Source: Sycon ciliatum
Lineage: Eukaryota > Porifera > Calcarea > Leucosolenida > Sycettidae
Length of the DNA stretch: 64,000 nucleotides
NCBI RefSeq assembly: GCF_964019385.1
Contig: NC_088649.1
Span: 18,244,617 to 18,308,616 of the forward strand
Reading direction: 5' to 3'
Part shown: positions 51,997 to 63,369 of the stretch, in pieces
How positions within the stretch are numbered: the stretch's first letter is position 1
How the letters are laid out: the number at the start of each line of letters is the position of its first letter
The notes under the pieces: generated by a model
The model's database searches: none
Told to the model about the DNA's origin: nothing
The model's input: the letters and a program-made list of their open reading frames with translations, nothing else
Made by a program: the position numbers and the translations under genes

Positions 51997-52477
51997 ACAG
52001 TTATACATACCGATATACATGTTCACTCACAAACACCCCAAACTGGCCTCTAAGCCAAAGGCTAACACTGCTCCTCCACTACTAGGCACTAGCACCCTGC
52101 CCACTCACACAGTCGCGAGCATTGGTGAACTGGGCACTGGCTAAGCTACCACGCACACAACAATGGCTTCCTGCGAACTAGATTGCATTGAATAAGTTGC
52201 CTTACAACACTGATGACAACGGTGCTGACTCAGGATATTGTTGATGATGAATACACAAACAAACCTAACAAAACTAACACAGCTAAACAAAGAAACTTCG
52301 AAGCAGGAATGCTAGCATCCAGAAAGGGTGTATGATAATTGACAATAGAATGACGACAGGGCAAGCTCCTGCAAAATAACATCTTTGGTCGATGGTGTTG
52401 AAAGCAAGGAAACCAATACCGGAGACGTCATGGGAGTGGGGTGATGAAAACACGCACAAAAACGAGGGGAAGTGATG

Positions 52478-52501
52478 AGAGAGAGAGAGAGAGAGAGAGA
52501 G
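52478..52501. repeat. (GA)n microsatellite, 3' of the receptor gene
   Basis: About 11 GA units, roughly 120-145 bases past the receptor stop codon, probably within its 3' UTR. Confidence 0.85.
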
Positions 52502-52622
52502 CTGGCAGAACAATACATAGAGCAATTGGCAGGGGCCTTGCGTAAGTAAATCAATCAGGAAACAAATTGTGTACAAATAGATGAGAAGTAATGTATCGGA
52601 GTCGATTCGGGGGCCCACCGAC

Positions 52623-54358
52623 TTACGGGTCAAGCTCGTACACTCCGTCGGTGTCATCGATGAACGGAGCGGCGGCCGGAGAGGCGCCGAAGGAAGACGG
52701 CATGATGCTGTAGGCGTTGAAGTTTGCTTGCTCACCCCTGCCACCACCACCACCAGTGTTGTTGGCCAGTTGGTCATACTTCTGGTCGTCGTTGCGTCGC
52801 AGCTGCGCCAGCTGCTGATTGGCTGCTTGATTGGCACCAGCTGCTCCCATTACGCTGTTGGCCTTGCCACCCGGGCCAGGACGCCGTGCCGTGGAGTAGC
52901 GTGCCGAGCCACCGCCACCACCGCCTGCTCTCGGCGATGGCGCTCTGGCTGAGCGGGAGCGCTGAAGGGAAGCGCTGGTCCCACGCCCGCCATCGCCTCG
53001 CCTCTGATAGGAGCCGGCGTTCGAGTTGTTTCTCATCTTGCCAGGCGAGGTCATCGGCTGCAGTCCGCTTAGATTTGTGGCAGAACGCACGCGACCAGCG
53101 CCCGTCAGTTGACTAAGCATCGACGGGGGCGGGGGCAATTCTGTACTCTGCTTGTGGCCCGGCAAGGCGCTCACACAGATCGACTGAGTGGAGTAGTTCT
53201 GGTTGTACAGCGACTCGTCCACATCCGCGGCTTCCATCTTAACGGTCATGAGCGACGGTGTCATTGAAAGGCGATGTTCGGATGCTGCTTTCGCCGCTGT
53301 CCCCGACTCCCCTGGCCCAATTGAGCCAGTGCTGTAGCAGTTGTAAAGTTCATTTGCCTGCATGCTGCCGATGTTATGAGCCGCAGCCTCGAGCTCTTGT
53401 TCAATTGCGTTCACGTCAAAGTTCATGGCAGGTGGATCAGGCATGTTCATTGCCTCGTAGTTTTCCTGAGGTTCGTTTTCGGCGTAGAAATTCTCCGTGC
53501 ACCTTGGGTCCAGTGAGACTTCGTAATGCTGCGGGGTGGTGGAGCGAGACTCCAGCGCCAAGTCCGCTGCTGCTGGTTCATGTTCCGACACGGATGCCAT
53601 GTACAATGCCAGCGAGTGCGGCGGAGCGTCCGAGCACGGGTTGGGCAGAGGTGCAGGAGTGTTGTCGGCACGCTCTACCGGCGGCCGTTGGAAGCTGTCC
53701 CTGCTGGCCAGTGGCGTGGAGTTGGCGTAGCGGTCAATGACCTTCGGTATCGGACCTCTGCCACCGGGCACGGGCCTTCCACTTGGCGAGCGCTGGGGCG
53801 GTCGACGGTGGGAGCCGCTGCGATCCACGCCGGCACCGCGTATGGCATCGGCACCCAGCTGCATGGTGTTGACCGGCATGGCCTCGTACAGGTCTCCGTC
53901 ATCTCCCCCGGCCGCCGACGCCACCGCGTTCATGTCAAGATCGGCCGTGTCGATGCGCTGGATGCCCGGGTGGTGGCGCTGGCCAGGGATGTCTGCGTAC
54001 GTGTCCAGCTCGCCGGCGTTGCTCGGCCAGAACTGGCTACCGGTGGTCACGTTGCTCTGCCGCACCTCCGGCCGGTCGTACTCAAACTGAACTGTCGACG
54101 CGCTCATGCTCGGTTTAGCCGACATCATGCTACCAGCGCCGGCGTGCAGGGGTGACTCGGCGCCGTACATGCCGTTGGCGTTGTCCCTGCTCAGCTGGCG
54201 CATGCTGGCCTTGCTCTCCAGTCGGTGCTGCCGGGTGACGTTGTGCCGATGCATGAGCAGGGCAATCACGCTCACAATGAGCAGGACGCCCACGGCAGAT
54301 GGAGCAATGATGATTATAGGGATGCTCGAGGAGTCGCTACCTCCAGCCATGTTCACTC
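52623..54358 (-). CDS. Sushi-domain receptor, last exon: transmembrane helix and cytoplasmic tail
   Basis: The exon opens after a good acceptor (TCTGTTCACTGCAG) at 54360-54359 with two bases that complete the G left by exon 57887-58078, and it runs 577 codons to TAA. Residues 13-36 are a hydrophobic helix (IPIIIIAPSAVGVLLIVSVI), followed by HRHNVTRQHR, so the tail is cytoplasmic. The tail is long and disordered, with basic and Gly-rich parts (PSPRAGGGGGG), proline stretches (RRPPQRSPSGRPVP, LPPPPS) and many tyrosines in SH2-type settings. YEAM occurs twice (YxxM, the PI3-kinase type); there are also YADI, YAEN, YMAS, YEVS and a terminal YELD. I infer a phosphotyrosine-signalling receptor; I do not recognise an orthologue. 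Confidence 0.85.
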
Positions 54359-54500
54359 CTGCAGTGAACAGACACAGGGAAACACCACAGATACAGCATT
54401 CAGTCACAGTAGCTCTCTAGAAGTAGATTGAACACGAACATGGTTGTATCCAGGTGCTAGTAGAGGGTTCTTGTACTTGCACGACTGGAGCTTGTCCTCT

Positions 54501-54532
54501 GTGTGTGTGTGTGTGTGTGTGTGTGCGTGCGC

Positions 54533-54573
<41 letters not shown>
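54501..54573. repeat. (TG)n with CG interruptions
   Basis: In the intron between the last two receptor exons, about 145 bp upstream (minus strand) of the last exon. Confidence 0.95.
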
Positions 54574-54574
<1 letters not shown>

Positions 54575-55118
54575 CAGCTAGTTCGGTTGGTGGGCACACT
54601 TATGCCGGATAGTGTTGGGTCCGTTGCCAACGGGCTCGGCTGCTTGAAGGTGTAATGTTGTACCTACCACCTTTGTTGGTTTCAGGGTTCATCTACTTTC
54701 TATTTGAAGTATACATACCTGTTAACCATGGACTACTTCTGGCTAGATTAACTCTTGTGTAATCAATGGTGCTAGTGAAGCTTGTATCAGATCCACTCTG
54801 ATTTAGCCACCCACACTAGTAGCAAGTATTACCTTCACTGGGGGCAGGGGTAACTGCAGTTGGATCCCGGGACGGATACCCTGATGCCGTCAATCCTTTT
54901 TCTGCACCTTGTCCTCACCCATTTACTGAGGTGTGGTGAGCCCATAAGTGGGATCATTTTCAAGTCCACCCAGAGTTTTGGGGATTTCAGGGGGTGTCAG
55001 ATGTTGGGTGGTTCAATAGCCAATTGAGTCATCTTTCCAAGATTCCTTTTGAGTCTCTCTCCCCTTTCCCGGGGAGACCTACGTGACCAGTTTTGGCAGT
55101 GAGCAACAAGTACAAGTA

Positions 55119-55121
<3 letters not shown>

Positions 55122-55159
<38 letters not shown>
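55122..55159. repeat. (TG)n tract
   Basis: About 19 TG units, directly followed by the repeat at 55160-55554. Confidence 0.95.
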
Positions 55160-55163
<4 letters not shown>

Positions 55164-55554
55164 TGGCCCTGGGTTCCCAGTACTCAGTAGCCGAGGCTGG
55201 TTGGTAAAGTAACTCCAATTTCACTTCAAGGTACCAGTGCATCTAGTGTCTGCTTCTATCAAAGCAGCGTGCTGCCTATACTGGTTGCCCCAGCAAGTGT
55301 AGGGTGTGCATAGATAACTGTCTTGGCCGTTTTATACCGATGTAGTCCGTGTGGTGTAGACCAGGTGTGCATTGGTGGTCGATTCACATGGCTTCGCCAG
55401 TTGTGTGGATTAGACAGTTATCTGACGCAAGTCTTGATCTGTCTCATTCAGATCTTGTTCGCTATCGCTGCCATAAGAGGAAATCTGTGGGTGCACATCC
55501 AGAGCATTTGCAGATCTGTGTGCTTCTCTTGCGACGGGCGTAGACATGGTACAT
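55160..55554. repeat. Dispersed repeat GGCCCTGGGTTCCCAGTAC, copy 2 (longer)
   Basis: It combines, without interruption, the 49322-49520 repeat and the sequences of 50222-50270 and 51423-51500. It therefore shows the intact order of a unit that is broken up at 49.3-51.5 kb. It sits between two (TG)n tracts in the receptor intron. Confidence 0.75.
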
Positions 55555-55582
55555 GGTGTGTGTATGTGCATGTGTGTGTGTG

Positions 55583-55647
<65 letters not shown>
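55555..55647. repeat. (TG)n tract
   Basis: Over 40 TG units with a few CA or TA interruptions. Confidence 0.95.
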
Positions 55648-55649
<2 letters not shown>

Positions 55650-55898
55650 TTGCCTCTGGAACCTTCGGAAGCGTCCGCGCCGGTATCACCTATTCCGCTC
55701 AACGTCCCAGCTTCTCTCTTGTGTGTGACATGCAATCGGCAATTCAAGTCAGTGCCTGGTTTCAGACATCACAAGTGCGACCGTGGCCATCGAGCAACCG
55801 AGTCTGATAGAGCGTCATATGGTGTTCGCTGTTCTCGCTGCAACCGTCAGTTCCGTCGACAGAGTGACCTGAGTCGTCATCTCCGTTTCTGCTCCTGA
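55648..55898 (+). pseudogene. C-terminal zinc-knuckle fragment of the TG-flanked LINE family
   Basis: Open frame from the TG tract to TGA at 55896. It encodes CVTCNRQFKSVPGF...HKC (C-x2-C-x12-H-x-C, exactly the spacing of the 46649-49048 protein) and CSRCNRQFRRQSDLSRH...C (C-x2-C-x12-H-x3-C). Only the last 80 codons of the LINE ORF survive, the extreme of 5' truncation. Confidence 0.82.
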
Positions 55899-55961
55899 CA
55901 ATGACTCTGGCTCCTTTCGGAGTGGTGTGGCCCTTGTGGCAACCAAGCTACAGTAGAAGTA

Positions 55962-55982
55962 TGTGTGCATGTGTGTGCATGT

Positions 55983-56015
<33 letters not shown>

Positions 56016-56039
56016 CATGTGTGTGTGTGTGTGTGTGTT

Positions 56040-56105
<66 letters not shown>

Positions 56106-56117
56106 CGTGCGTGCGTG
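55962..56117. repeat. (TG)n tract
   Basis: More than 60 TG units with CA/TT interruptions, right flank of the LINE fragment. Confidence 0.95.
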
Positions 56118-56339
56118 CGTGAGCATGTTGTGCATGCGGATAGTCTTAAAAGATGTTAAAACATCTTTTGCCAAATTTCAGTGTGACCCGAAAGCGGAAT
56201 CCATTCGCCGAGTGCTTTCGCCTCGTACCTAGATCTCATTAAAAACAATATCTTGATGCCTAGCGCATTTTGCCTTCCAGCTCTTCAATGCACGTATATT
56301 TCGTTATCAATAGTGAACTCATGAATCTGGGCCATGGGG

Positions 56340-56500
56340 CTTTTCTACTTTTTTTCATTTTTTTAACACAGCCCTCCTGGAAACCTTGCAGAGAACAAAA
56401 AGAGACAAGGAAAAGGACAAAACAAGGGGGGGGGGGAGGGGGTGTAGGGACAACGTGCCGATGTGCTGCGAACAACTCGACCGCATGCCTGCCAAGTACT
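56340..56500. repeat. Dispersed repeat, copy 2
   Basis: GAGAACAAAAAGAGACAAGGAAAAGGACAAAAC and GTGTAGGGACAACGTGCCGATGTGCTG correspond to 9120-9185. A G-run is expanded in this copy. Confidence 0.6.
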
Positions 56501-56940
56501 GAGAGTGCTTTTTCTAGGGGTGAAACGGTTACTTTAAGGTAACAAACGGGCATCTGGCTTAACGGGCGGGTTATCGGGTACCCTTTATCCGCCATACCTT
56601 TTCCAAAAACGTTGCTTTTGCTTGTGATCGTAAGCGCAACATGTCTTTTGCAGGCATCCTGATAGGAGAGAGATTTTCGGGCAACAATTGCTACAGTAGC
56701 CTTCCGGATTTCACGCCAGGAGGATATGCGAAGTCATACAAGTACACTACACCGTGATAAGCACAGTGTGCACAATCGCTGCGCTGCATGCTTACAGTCG
56801 AAATTGTCATAGCTACAATGGATACCGTGATATGTAGCAGGATTGAACGAGGAAAAACACACTCAAAACTGTGCACTGAACTGTACAGCTGTACAAGCAA
56901 GCTTCTAAGACTGTACCCTACAATCCTACACGACTATCGA

Positions 56941-57301
56941 GTACCGTACTGGCAATATATGTTGCCGCAGCGAGGCCATGAAGCGTTACATTGGCACATG
57001 TTTGCCGCACGCAGGGCGTTACATGCAAAGTCGCGCAGGAGCCGTTACACAGGTTTCTATATTGCCGCAGTCCTTTTTTTGCTATTGCCGCATCACTTTT
57101 GTGCTATTGCCGCATCATTTTTTTGCTTTTGCCGCATCATTTTTTCTTGTGCAGTGCAAACTGCAATGAAAAGATCGCCGCACCTCGCCGGACGCGCGTT
57201 ACGAACTCAACGAAAATTTGTCGCACTAGCCTGGTCGTGCGTTACGCCGCACCCCCCTGCGTTACGCGTTACGCGGCAACATATATTGCCAGTACTGTAC
57301 T
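56941..57301. mobile_element. MITE with GTACTGGCAATATATGTTGCCGC ends
   Basis: CGTACTGGCAATATATGTTG at the left and its reverse complement at the right give termini of about 27 bp, with TAC/GTA at the edges. The interior has three to four tandem units of GCTATTGCCGCATCATTTTT. It lies in the receptor intron. Length about 361 bp. Confidence 0.85.
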
Positions 57302-57886
57302 CGTTTGCTAACGGATCAGCGGCTAAACAGACGGTTACCCGGGTTACCCGATCACCCCTAGCGTTTTCTGGATCGCCAGTGCAAAATCTCGGGATTTGCC
57401 TTGGTTTTTCGGAATACGTCACATTTTTCCAAAACTTCATTTTCAACTTTTTTGAAATGATGACACCAACATGTTGTGACATTATCAGTGACTACCCGTG
57501 TAGATATTCACCACATGATACGCAAGTTCAGGACTCAAAACGGAGGTGATTCACGGACAGTTCATGGAAGGAGCACTAGTAGATCCACTGGTACTACAGC
57601 TATGGCGGTACAGAATCAATAAGGATGAGTAGACAAACCACTTGAAGTGGTCCAAGAACAATACCAAGACGTGTTTTGTGTACAGTGATTATCAGGATAA
57701 TCGACAGGAATTTCGGGATCATGGGAGCTCATCCAATATTGCAGGATAGTCCCGAAAAAAATCAGGATACTTGGCAGGTATGCAACCGGCCAGATGTCTC
57801 GGCATCAGCATTACAACCAGGCATCGAAAGGGAGAGGGGTATTGCACAAGAAAACTGCACAAAAAAAAACGGGCTACTGCATTTAC

Positions 57887-58078
57887 CTCGGCATGCGCTG
57901 GTTCCGTTCCATACGCCCGACAGCTCAGTTCCCACGGAGCAGGTGAACGTGCCGGGACCGGTGAGCGTGGCGTCCAGTTCACAGGTTAGCTTGGCCACTG
58001 AGTTCAGTGCGGTCACCGCCGGGTAGGTGATGTTTCCGCTGGCGGCTGGTTTGGACGTACCGCAGTAATTCTCCCTCG
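57887..58078 (-). CDS. Sushi (CCP) domain exon, nearest the membrane
   Basis: 192 nt, phase 1 at both ends. Acceptor GCCTTGCATAG at 58080-58079; donor CGAG|GTAAAT with GT at 57886-57885. It encodes a full sushi domain with four cysteines (YCGTS, KLTCE, TFTCS, SACR) and the conserved Trp (GVWNG). The final G joins GA of the last exon to make glycine, so the frame continues into the membrane helix. The domain would lie about ten residues outside the membrane. Confidence 0.9.
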
Positions 58079-58330
58079 CTATGCAAGGCCACACGAACGT
58101 CAAGAGAACACAACAGACAGATCTGCGTCAAAGAAAGTGGTGCGTGAGACTTCACACACAGACATTGCGGTCCACTGAAGTCCAGCCTCAATTGCAATCT
58201 ATTTTTTACAACCAAACCTTCCACTGCCGACAGCAAAAAAGGGAAACGTTACACACTACGGCAAAGAGAGTGATGGCATGCAAACTGGAAGCCTATGCCC
58301 GTTACGCCCTTGCGTTTCAACACTACTCAC

Positions 58331-58522
58331 GTTCACAAGTGGCTATTTTACTCCAAGTGCCACCACTGGAATCTGTAGCGTTGCACGTTGCCGTCAGACT
58401 GTCGTTGCTCGGTGCGTAGCCATGGTTACACGACAGCTGGGCGGCTGTTTGGACTCGCCGGTTTCCCAGATAGGTGAGCTTGCCGTTGGCTATCACTTCA
58501 TCCGGGCAGTAGTTTGTCGAGA
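58331..58522 (-). CDS. Sushi (CCP) domain exon
   Basis: 192 nt, phase 1-1. Acceptor TCCTTGCTACCAG at 58524-58523; donor GAAC|GTGAGT. Domain: NYCPDEVIANGKLTY, QLSCNHGYAP, TATCNAT, TWSKIATCE, with four cysteines and Trp. The final C plus CG of the next exon gives proline. Upstream of the acceptor the frame stays open through MNCCVLLCLLSLLPVS, which could serve as a signal peptide if transcription began here. Confidence 0.88.
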
Positions 58523-58619
58523 CTGGTAGCAAGGACAGAAGACACAATAGTACACAACAGTTCATGGGAGGGTCTGTCACTCCTCAGGACAATCCTGTGT
58601 TCTGATTTATCAATAAGCA

Positions 58620-58642
58620 TCCCCTCCCCCCCCCCCCCCCCT
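58620..58642. repeat. Poly-C run in intron
   Basis: About 19 C in a row, with CTCC borders. Confidence 0.8.
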
Positions 58643-59272
58643 CTCCTCCCCTGCCCTGCTCTGCACCACTAAAAATTCCCCGGGTCATTTCCTTGGTGCC
58701 TAATATATTGGCGTTTGACAGTGCATGCACGGCTGGAAGCCTTGCAGTCTTGGAGCCCATGTCGTATCAATAAGCAAGATTCAGTTGCAACTCAGAGCTC
58801 CGAGCCGCCAGCTACCTTCGATGTGATATATTGCAAAAATGAAAACAACGGGTGTCTGCAATAATATGTACTACTGTAAGTAGCCGCCACTCTTGCCCTG
58901 AACTAGTCCCTCATATTTCCTGGTTCACGAATATACCTGGAGGATTAGAAAGACGAATAACGTAGCTATGACAAGATGATGACAAAAATTAATGGCGGAG
59001 GTCCATGGCGCAGGGCAGAAACGGCTTTCTTCGAGAACTCGAGAGAACAACCACCCACCTTAGGAGGCCATTGTTTTTGGAGACAAGCAAAAGAGGGTAA
59101 GTCTGGTCAACACGAAATGAGATAGACCGGACAGCACTATCTCGTCCTGCTACACTGCAAGAGGCTGAATTTGCGTCCCCAGATGCCCCGTGTGCTGAGG
59201 GGCTTGCAGCACCACTCCTCCTCCCCCCCCCCCCCCACACACACACTGTCACACCCCCACCCCCACCAGGTA

Positions 59273-59513
59273 CAGTAGAGTCGCGCCCCCAAGAACGTTG
59301 TTTCGAAGGGGTTAGCCTGGGATGTTCTTCTTTTTTCAGCAATCTGGCTGCGTTCTTATAGCACGTTCTTAGAAACAGTGTGTACTGGATCATACGTATC
59401 CCACAAACTGCCAGAAAACCAACACTGCCGTTCTTAGCTTTAGGTTGTGGCGTTCTTAGCATTTCCGGCTGGACGTTCTTGGGCTCCACGTTATTCAACA
59501 CGCGGCTCTACTG
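59273..59513. mobile_element. TA-flanked MITE, 241 bp
   Basis: CAGTAGAGTCGCGCCCCCAA and the inverted right end (CACGCGGCTCTACTG) lie next to TA at 59271-59272 and 59514-59515. CGTTCTT(G/A)GGG.TC and GTTCTTAG.A blocks recur inside. pogo-like; in a receptor intron. Confidence 0.85.
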
Positions 59514-59852
59514 TACGGGGAATTCGAGCCGTGCATTGATTTTCGAGGCTCTACTATTCATTACTACCCTGGGGTAATGATAGCACGCGAGTAATACTAT
59601 CTGTAGTACAAGGCCGTTGAGATCTGACAAGAGCACAAACTCTAGCACTGTGATATCAGCACAGTGTGCGGTGACGATGGCAGCAGCGGCATAAATGGCC
59701 TAGTACTCGAAACGAAACTTCTATTGGATTTGTGTGAAGTGCAATGCTCTCTTGAGTGTACTTCGAAGTGGGCAGGTTGCCTGCAAACTATTCAAGTGCA
59801 ATGAAGCTGCGTGAAATGTTGTCCTTCAGGATTTTGAAACAGCACTTATTTA

Positions 59853-60044
59853 GAAAGGAAAAGGACATATGGATACGAGTTAAGAGTAACTCTCCATCAC
59901 TGTAACCAGATACTATGACATGCAGTCAGAAAGTGCAAAGACTAGGCACAAAGCTGACAGAGTGATGGAGAGTTACTCTTAACTCGTATCCATATTTCCT
60001 TTTCCTGTCTAAATTTATTATTGGCTCAACATCCGAGTTTCAAA
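59853..60044. repeat. Short inverted copy of the family B hammerhead repeat
   Basis: GAAAAGGACATATGGATACGAGTTAAGAGTAACTCTCCATCACTGTAAC returns inverted from about 59962 (GTGATGGAGAGTTACTC), with the end motif GGCTCAACATCCGAGTTTCAAAT. The hammerhead itself has been lost. Confidence 0.8.
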
Positions 60045-60046
60045 TA

Positions 60047-60545
60047 CAGGTCCTCCCTCATTATAACGAGTCCGGTTAGTACATAAACCCCGTTAGTAAA
60101 TAGAAATCTGAAATCCCCTGGCGAAACGTGGTCTATACAACTGTTTACAGGTCCGGTTACAACATAATCCATTAGTACATAAAATCCGTTATAACGACCC
60201 TTTGCCCAGGTCCTGGAGTGCCAAACCCTCAGTATAAGATAATATTGACCATGCAGGACCAAGGCCAATACATGTAGGATAAAGCAGAACGAGGAAGCGT
60301 ATCATGTCTATGTATTCGTGAATATGGACGATCCTTTGCATCCAAGGAAGAGTTATGTTGGAGATTTTCAATTATCTTATAACGAGTTGAAGCATCGATA
60401 ATTTATGTTGTATCGAGGGTAGCCCCGGTAAGTACGAAGTAGTGCCTATTTCACCTTTAGCTGCAAGTCCTGCTACAAGATAAGTCTCGTTATAAGATAA
60501 CTTTTTCGATGGCCCAGAGATTATCTACTAACGAGGGAGGACCTG
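60047..60545. mobile_element. pogo-like MITE, 499 bp
   Basis: CAGGTCCTCCCTCATTATAA at the left; TACTAACGAGGGAGGACCTG at the right; TA at 60045-60046 and 60546-60547. TTATAACGA/TCGTTATAA motifs recur along it. It is inserted exactly at the end of the family B repeat. Confidence 0.9.
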
Positions 60546-60676
60546 TAGCACTTATTTACTTATTTATTTAGACATCTCCTGGCAGACCGGCGGCACGTCA
60601 AGAGACGGCAAACTAATCAGTTGAGATGAAGGGTGAGAGTCAGCCATGGCAGAATAGATTATACGAAGAAACTTAC

Positions 60677-60868
60677 TTTCACACGTCGGCGTTCCACTCC
60701 AGTCACCGTGAGCAGTGCTGAAGATGTTGCACGTCACCACTGCACTGCCGGCCTTGGGCGTGTAGCCATTATCGCAGGACAGCTTAGCGGTGCTCTGAAG
60801 CTGCCGATTTGCACTGTACGCGAGTTGCCCGTTGTCCGCCGAAACCGTCGGGCAGTAGCCGGGGATAG
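60677..60868 (-). CDS. Sushi (CCP) domain exon
   Basis: 192 nt, phase 1-1. Acceptor TTTCCTTCATAG at 60870-60869; donor GAAA|GTAAGT. Domain: GYCPTVSADNGQLAY, KLSCDNGYTPK, VVTCNIF, DWSGTPTCE. It is closest to the exon at 63370-63561 and to 58331-58522 (ANGQL.Y / ANGKLTY), as expected for tandem exon duplication. Confidence 0.9.
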
Positions 60869-61014
60869 CTATGAAGGAAAGTCACCACACCATTCATATA
60901 CACAGTATTAGTGGCCTGGCCTCAGTGGCCTGTTCTCATAGCATTATATGCACTAAAACAAACCTGCCTGGCAGGGGAATTCCCTAAAGACAAAAACAGT
61001 CAGCCGATGCCCCA

Positions 61015-61085
61015 GGCACCATCACTCGCCTCCTGTCACCCATCACCATCACTCGCCTCCTGTCACCCATCACCATCACCACCAC
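61015..61085. repeat. CACCATCACTCGCCTCCTGT short tandem repeat
   Basis: CATCACTCGCCTCCTGTCACC occurs twice, followed by ACCATCACC triplets. Confidence 0.8.
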
Positions 61086-61171
61086 CTGCATATAATGGAA
61101 TTGCATGATTTGCAGTTCATTATAAAGTAATCAATCTTCTCCTTCGATCTTGTAGAAAGGAATTCGATTAC

Positions 61172-61370
61172 ATGCATCAGCACCACCATCACCATCACCA
61201 TCACCAGCACCAGCACCACCAGCACCAGCACCACCTCCAGCACCACCAGCACCACCAGCACCAGCACCACCAGCAGCACCAGCACCTGCATCAGCACCAG
61301 CATCAACACCAGCATCAACACCAGCATCAGCATCAGCATCACCAGCATCACCAGCACCACCACCCATTTC
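61172..61370. repeat. (CAC/CAG/CAT)n microsatellite
   Basis: About 65 triplets with mixed third bases. The His/Gln frame on the plus strand and the Gly/Ala/Asp or Val/Leu/Met frames on the minus strand are artefacts of the repeat. It is intronic. Confidence 0.95.
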
Positions 61371-61486
61371 CATGCTGTGTTTATTGTAGCTTGAGCAATC
61401 TGACTTTGGTGCCTTGAGCCGGGCTTAAAAATGCTTTCGTGTGCATTCAAGCGAGTAGCATCGCCGTTGGAGATGGTCTGGCCAGA

Positions 61487-61512
61487 GGGGGGGGGGGGGG
61501 GGGGGGGGGGGT
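61487..61512. repeat. Poly-G run
   Basis: About 25 G. Length should be treated as uncertain. Confidence 0.85.
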
Positions 61513-62239
61513 GCGGGGTCTCCCCCAGGAAAATTAGAAATTAGGGTGCAAAATCCTGCATTCTGGGCACTTCTGGGCATAGCGGCCCTGGAATTACACT
61601 TCTTTGTGATGTCAGAGTGCTAACAGTTTTGCACTCTCAAGCTGAGACTGTTGAGCACCACAATTTCCTGATGGATACTCAAAGCAAAAACAAATACTCC
61701 AGTGGAGACAGATTTCATTCCAGTGGACGTGCGTGCATACAGCTTTGGCATGCTGAAGAGCGCAGCAGCAAATTCTCTAGCATACCAGAGCTGTCAACCA
61801 GCTCGGTCTGTTTTCCGTACTGCGACTTCAGACTTTCCGTCTTATGCAATGTTTTTGCGTACTGCCAATGTGCTGCCGTGTGCATTGCTTGTATTGAGTA
61901 CGTTTTGACACTCACATGCTTGGCGGTGGCTGGATTTGCCTTGTGCAAAACATTTGTGACTTTTGCCAAGACATTATTTTTGTACCATATGTAGTCGAAG
62001 CACGGCATGCGCTCGCTTTGGCGTACGGATATTTATCGCTCAACTTGCGCTTGCCATGCTTCTACAAACATACATGCAGCTGGAGCTGATCCAATCCCAT
62101 CAATTTTCTGTACCTTTCAGCGTACAAATACGGAAAAAACACGGAAGGCTGCCAGCACTGGCATACCGTTATCAAAGGCGGGATGAAAAAAGGAACGCTG
62201 TGCCGGTACAGGTAGAGATCTGGTGTTTGAAGAACTGTG

Positions 62240-63170
62240 ATTTGATCACTATGGTGATTATCACTACAAGCGCAATGAAGAAGAGCCCGAGCTACGCCCC
62301 ACGGCAACAAGGAATGCCGAAAGTTACTAGATGATTCCGAAACTAGTAAGACAATTGCAAATACTGGCCTTACTGCAACTTGACGATGTAAAGCAACAGA
62401 CCACCCAACTTGGGATGCTCAAGTTTATGTTAAAAACCTAGAAAGGGGAAGCTAAGTCAAGACAAATTGTGTCCAACTGAAACGCCAACATCCTTCCGAA
62501 CATCCTAGTCTTACTAGTTTCATCATCATCCAGTAACGCTCGGCATTCTATATACGCCATGGGGCATAGCCCGAGCTCTTCTTCGTTGCGCTTTCCTTCC
62601 CCTCTTGGACCAGGTAGTCACAGTGGGTTGGTCAAAGACCATGATTGAGATACGAGAGGTACATGTAACTGGTTCAAGTCCTGCCTGGGAGCGGTTTTTC
62701 CAGCCGTTCTGCAACCCAGTCAACTGGGAACTTGTGTCCAGGCACAAGGGGTACATGGATGCAGCTAATGGGGTTTCTTGGCACTTGTGCCGTTGGTTTT
62801 GAGACTTATCCACTCACCCCCACCGTTAGGCACTGCATCTGCCGCTAGGATTTACCGGGTGTTAGCGGTCATCGTGAGTTCCCTTCGGGAACGGACACCA
62901 TAATTTTTTTAACCTTTCCGAACCTGAGCCTTCCAAGTTGGAAGGTTGTTGGTTTGCGCCTTGGAGAAGTGTTGGAGCTAGGTGTCAGGTTGCTGAATGT
63001 CTCAGTACTCCTTCTCAGTTTTGTGCCTTTTTGTCGCACTCGCTGACTGTATATGATCTGGCTACGTTGGTGGACAGTTAGTCATAACTCGTAACATTGT
63101 GTCCTTCTGTTTTTTGTCCTCCTCCTTTTTACCATAATTAAATTGGCTCACCATCCGAGTTCAACTTTGG
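62240..63170. repeat. Diverged copy of the family B repeat
   Basis: CCTTCCAAGTTGGAAGGTTGTTGGTTTGCGC...GGAGCTAGGTGTCAGG and GGCTCACCATCCGAGTT match the arms at 11609-12440 with many changes. GCAATGAAGAAGAGC...CGGCAACAAGGAATGCCGA near 62270 matches the 11830-11890 part. No complete hammerhead was found. Confidence 0.65.
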
Positions 63171-63369
63171 TGTAAAAAGGTTTTGTTATTAACGGACGGC
63201 CCCTAACCGGTATATTATTGCAACCGCCAACCATGTAGCCGATCTCCACCTGTATGTATTCAGACATCACAATTATCAATAAAAAAAGGTTTAGCATGCA
63301 TGTTGCAGGCATGTTCAGAGCCTTCTGTTGGCATATTTGACCAGCGTGCTATGCGGTACTAGTACTCAC

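Noticed and set aside
54359..54407. Translation start at MTECCICG just upstream of the receptor's last exon
   Set aside because: The stretch is the polypyrimidine tract and acceptor of the intron; using the acceptor gives an exact in-frame, same-phase join to the sushi exon.
52581..54431. Plus-strand frames of up to 209 residues opposite the receptor's last exon
   Set aside because: They are antisense shadows of a GC-rich coding exon; only the minus strand has splice sites and a membrane helix in the right phase.
61076..61450. Histidine-rich, Val/Leu/Met-rich and Gly/Ala-rich frames
   Set aside because: They are all readings of one CAC/CAG/CAT triplet repeat in an intron.
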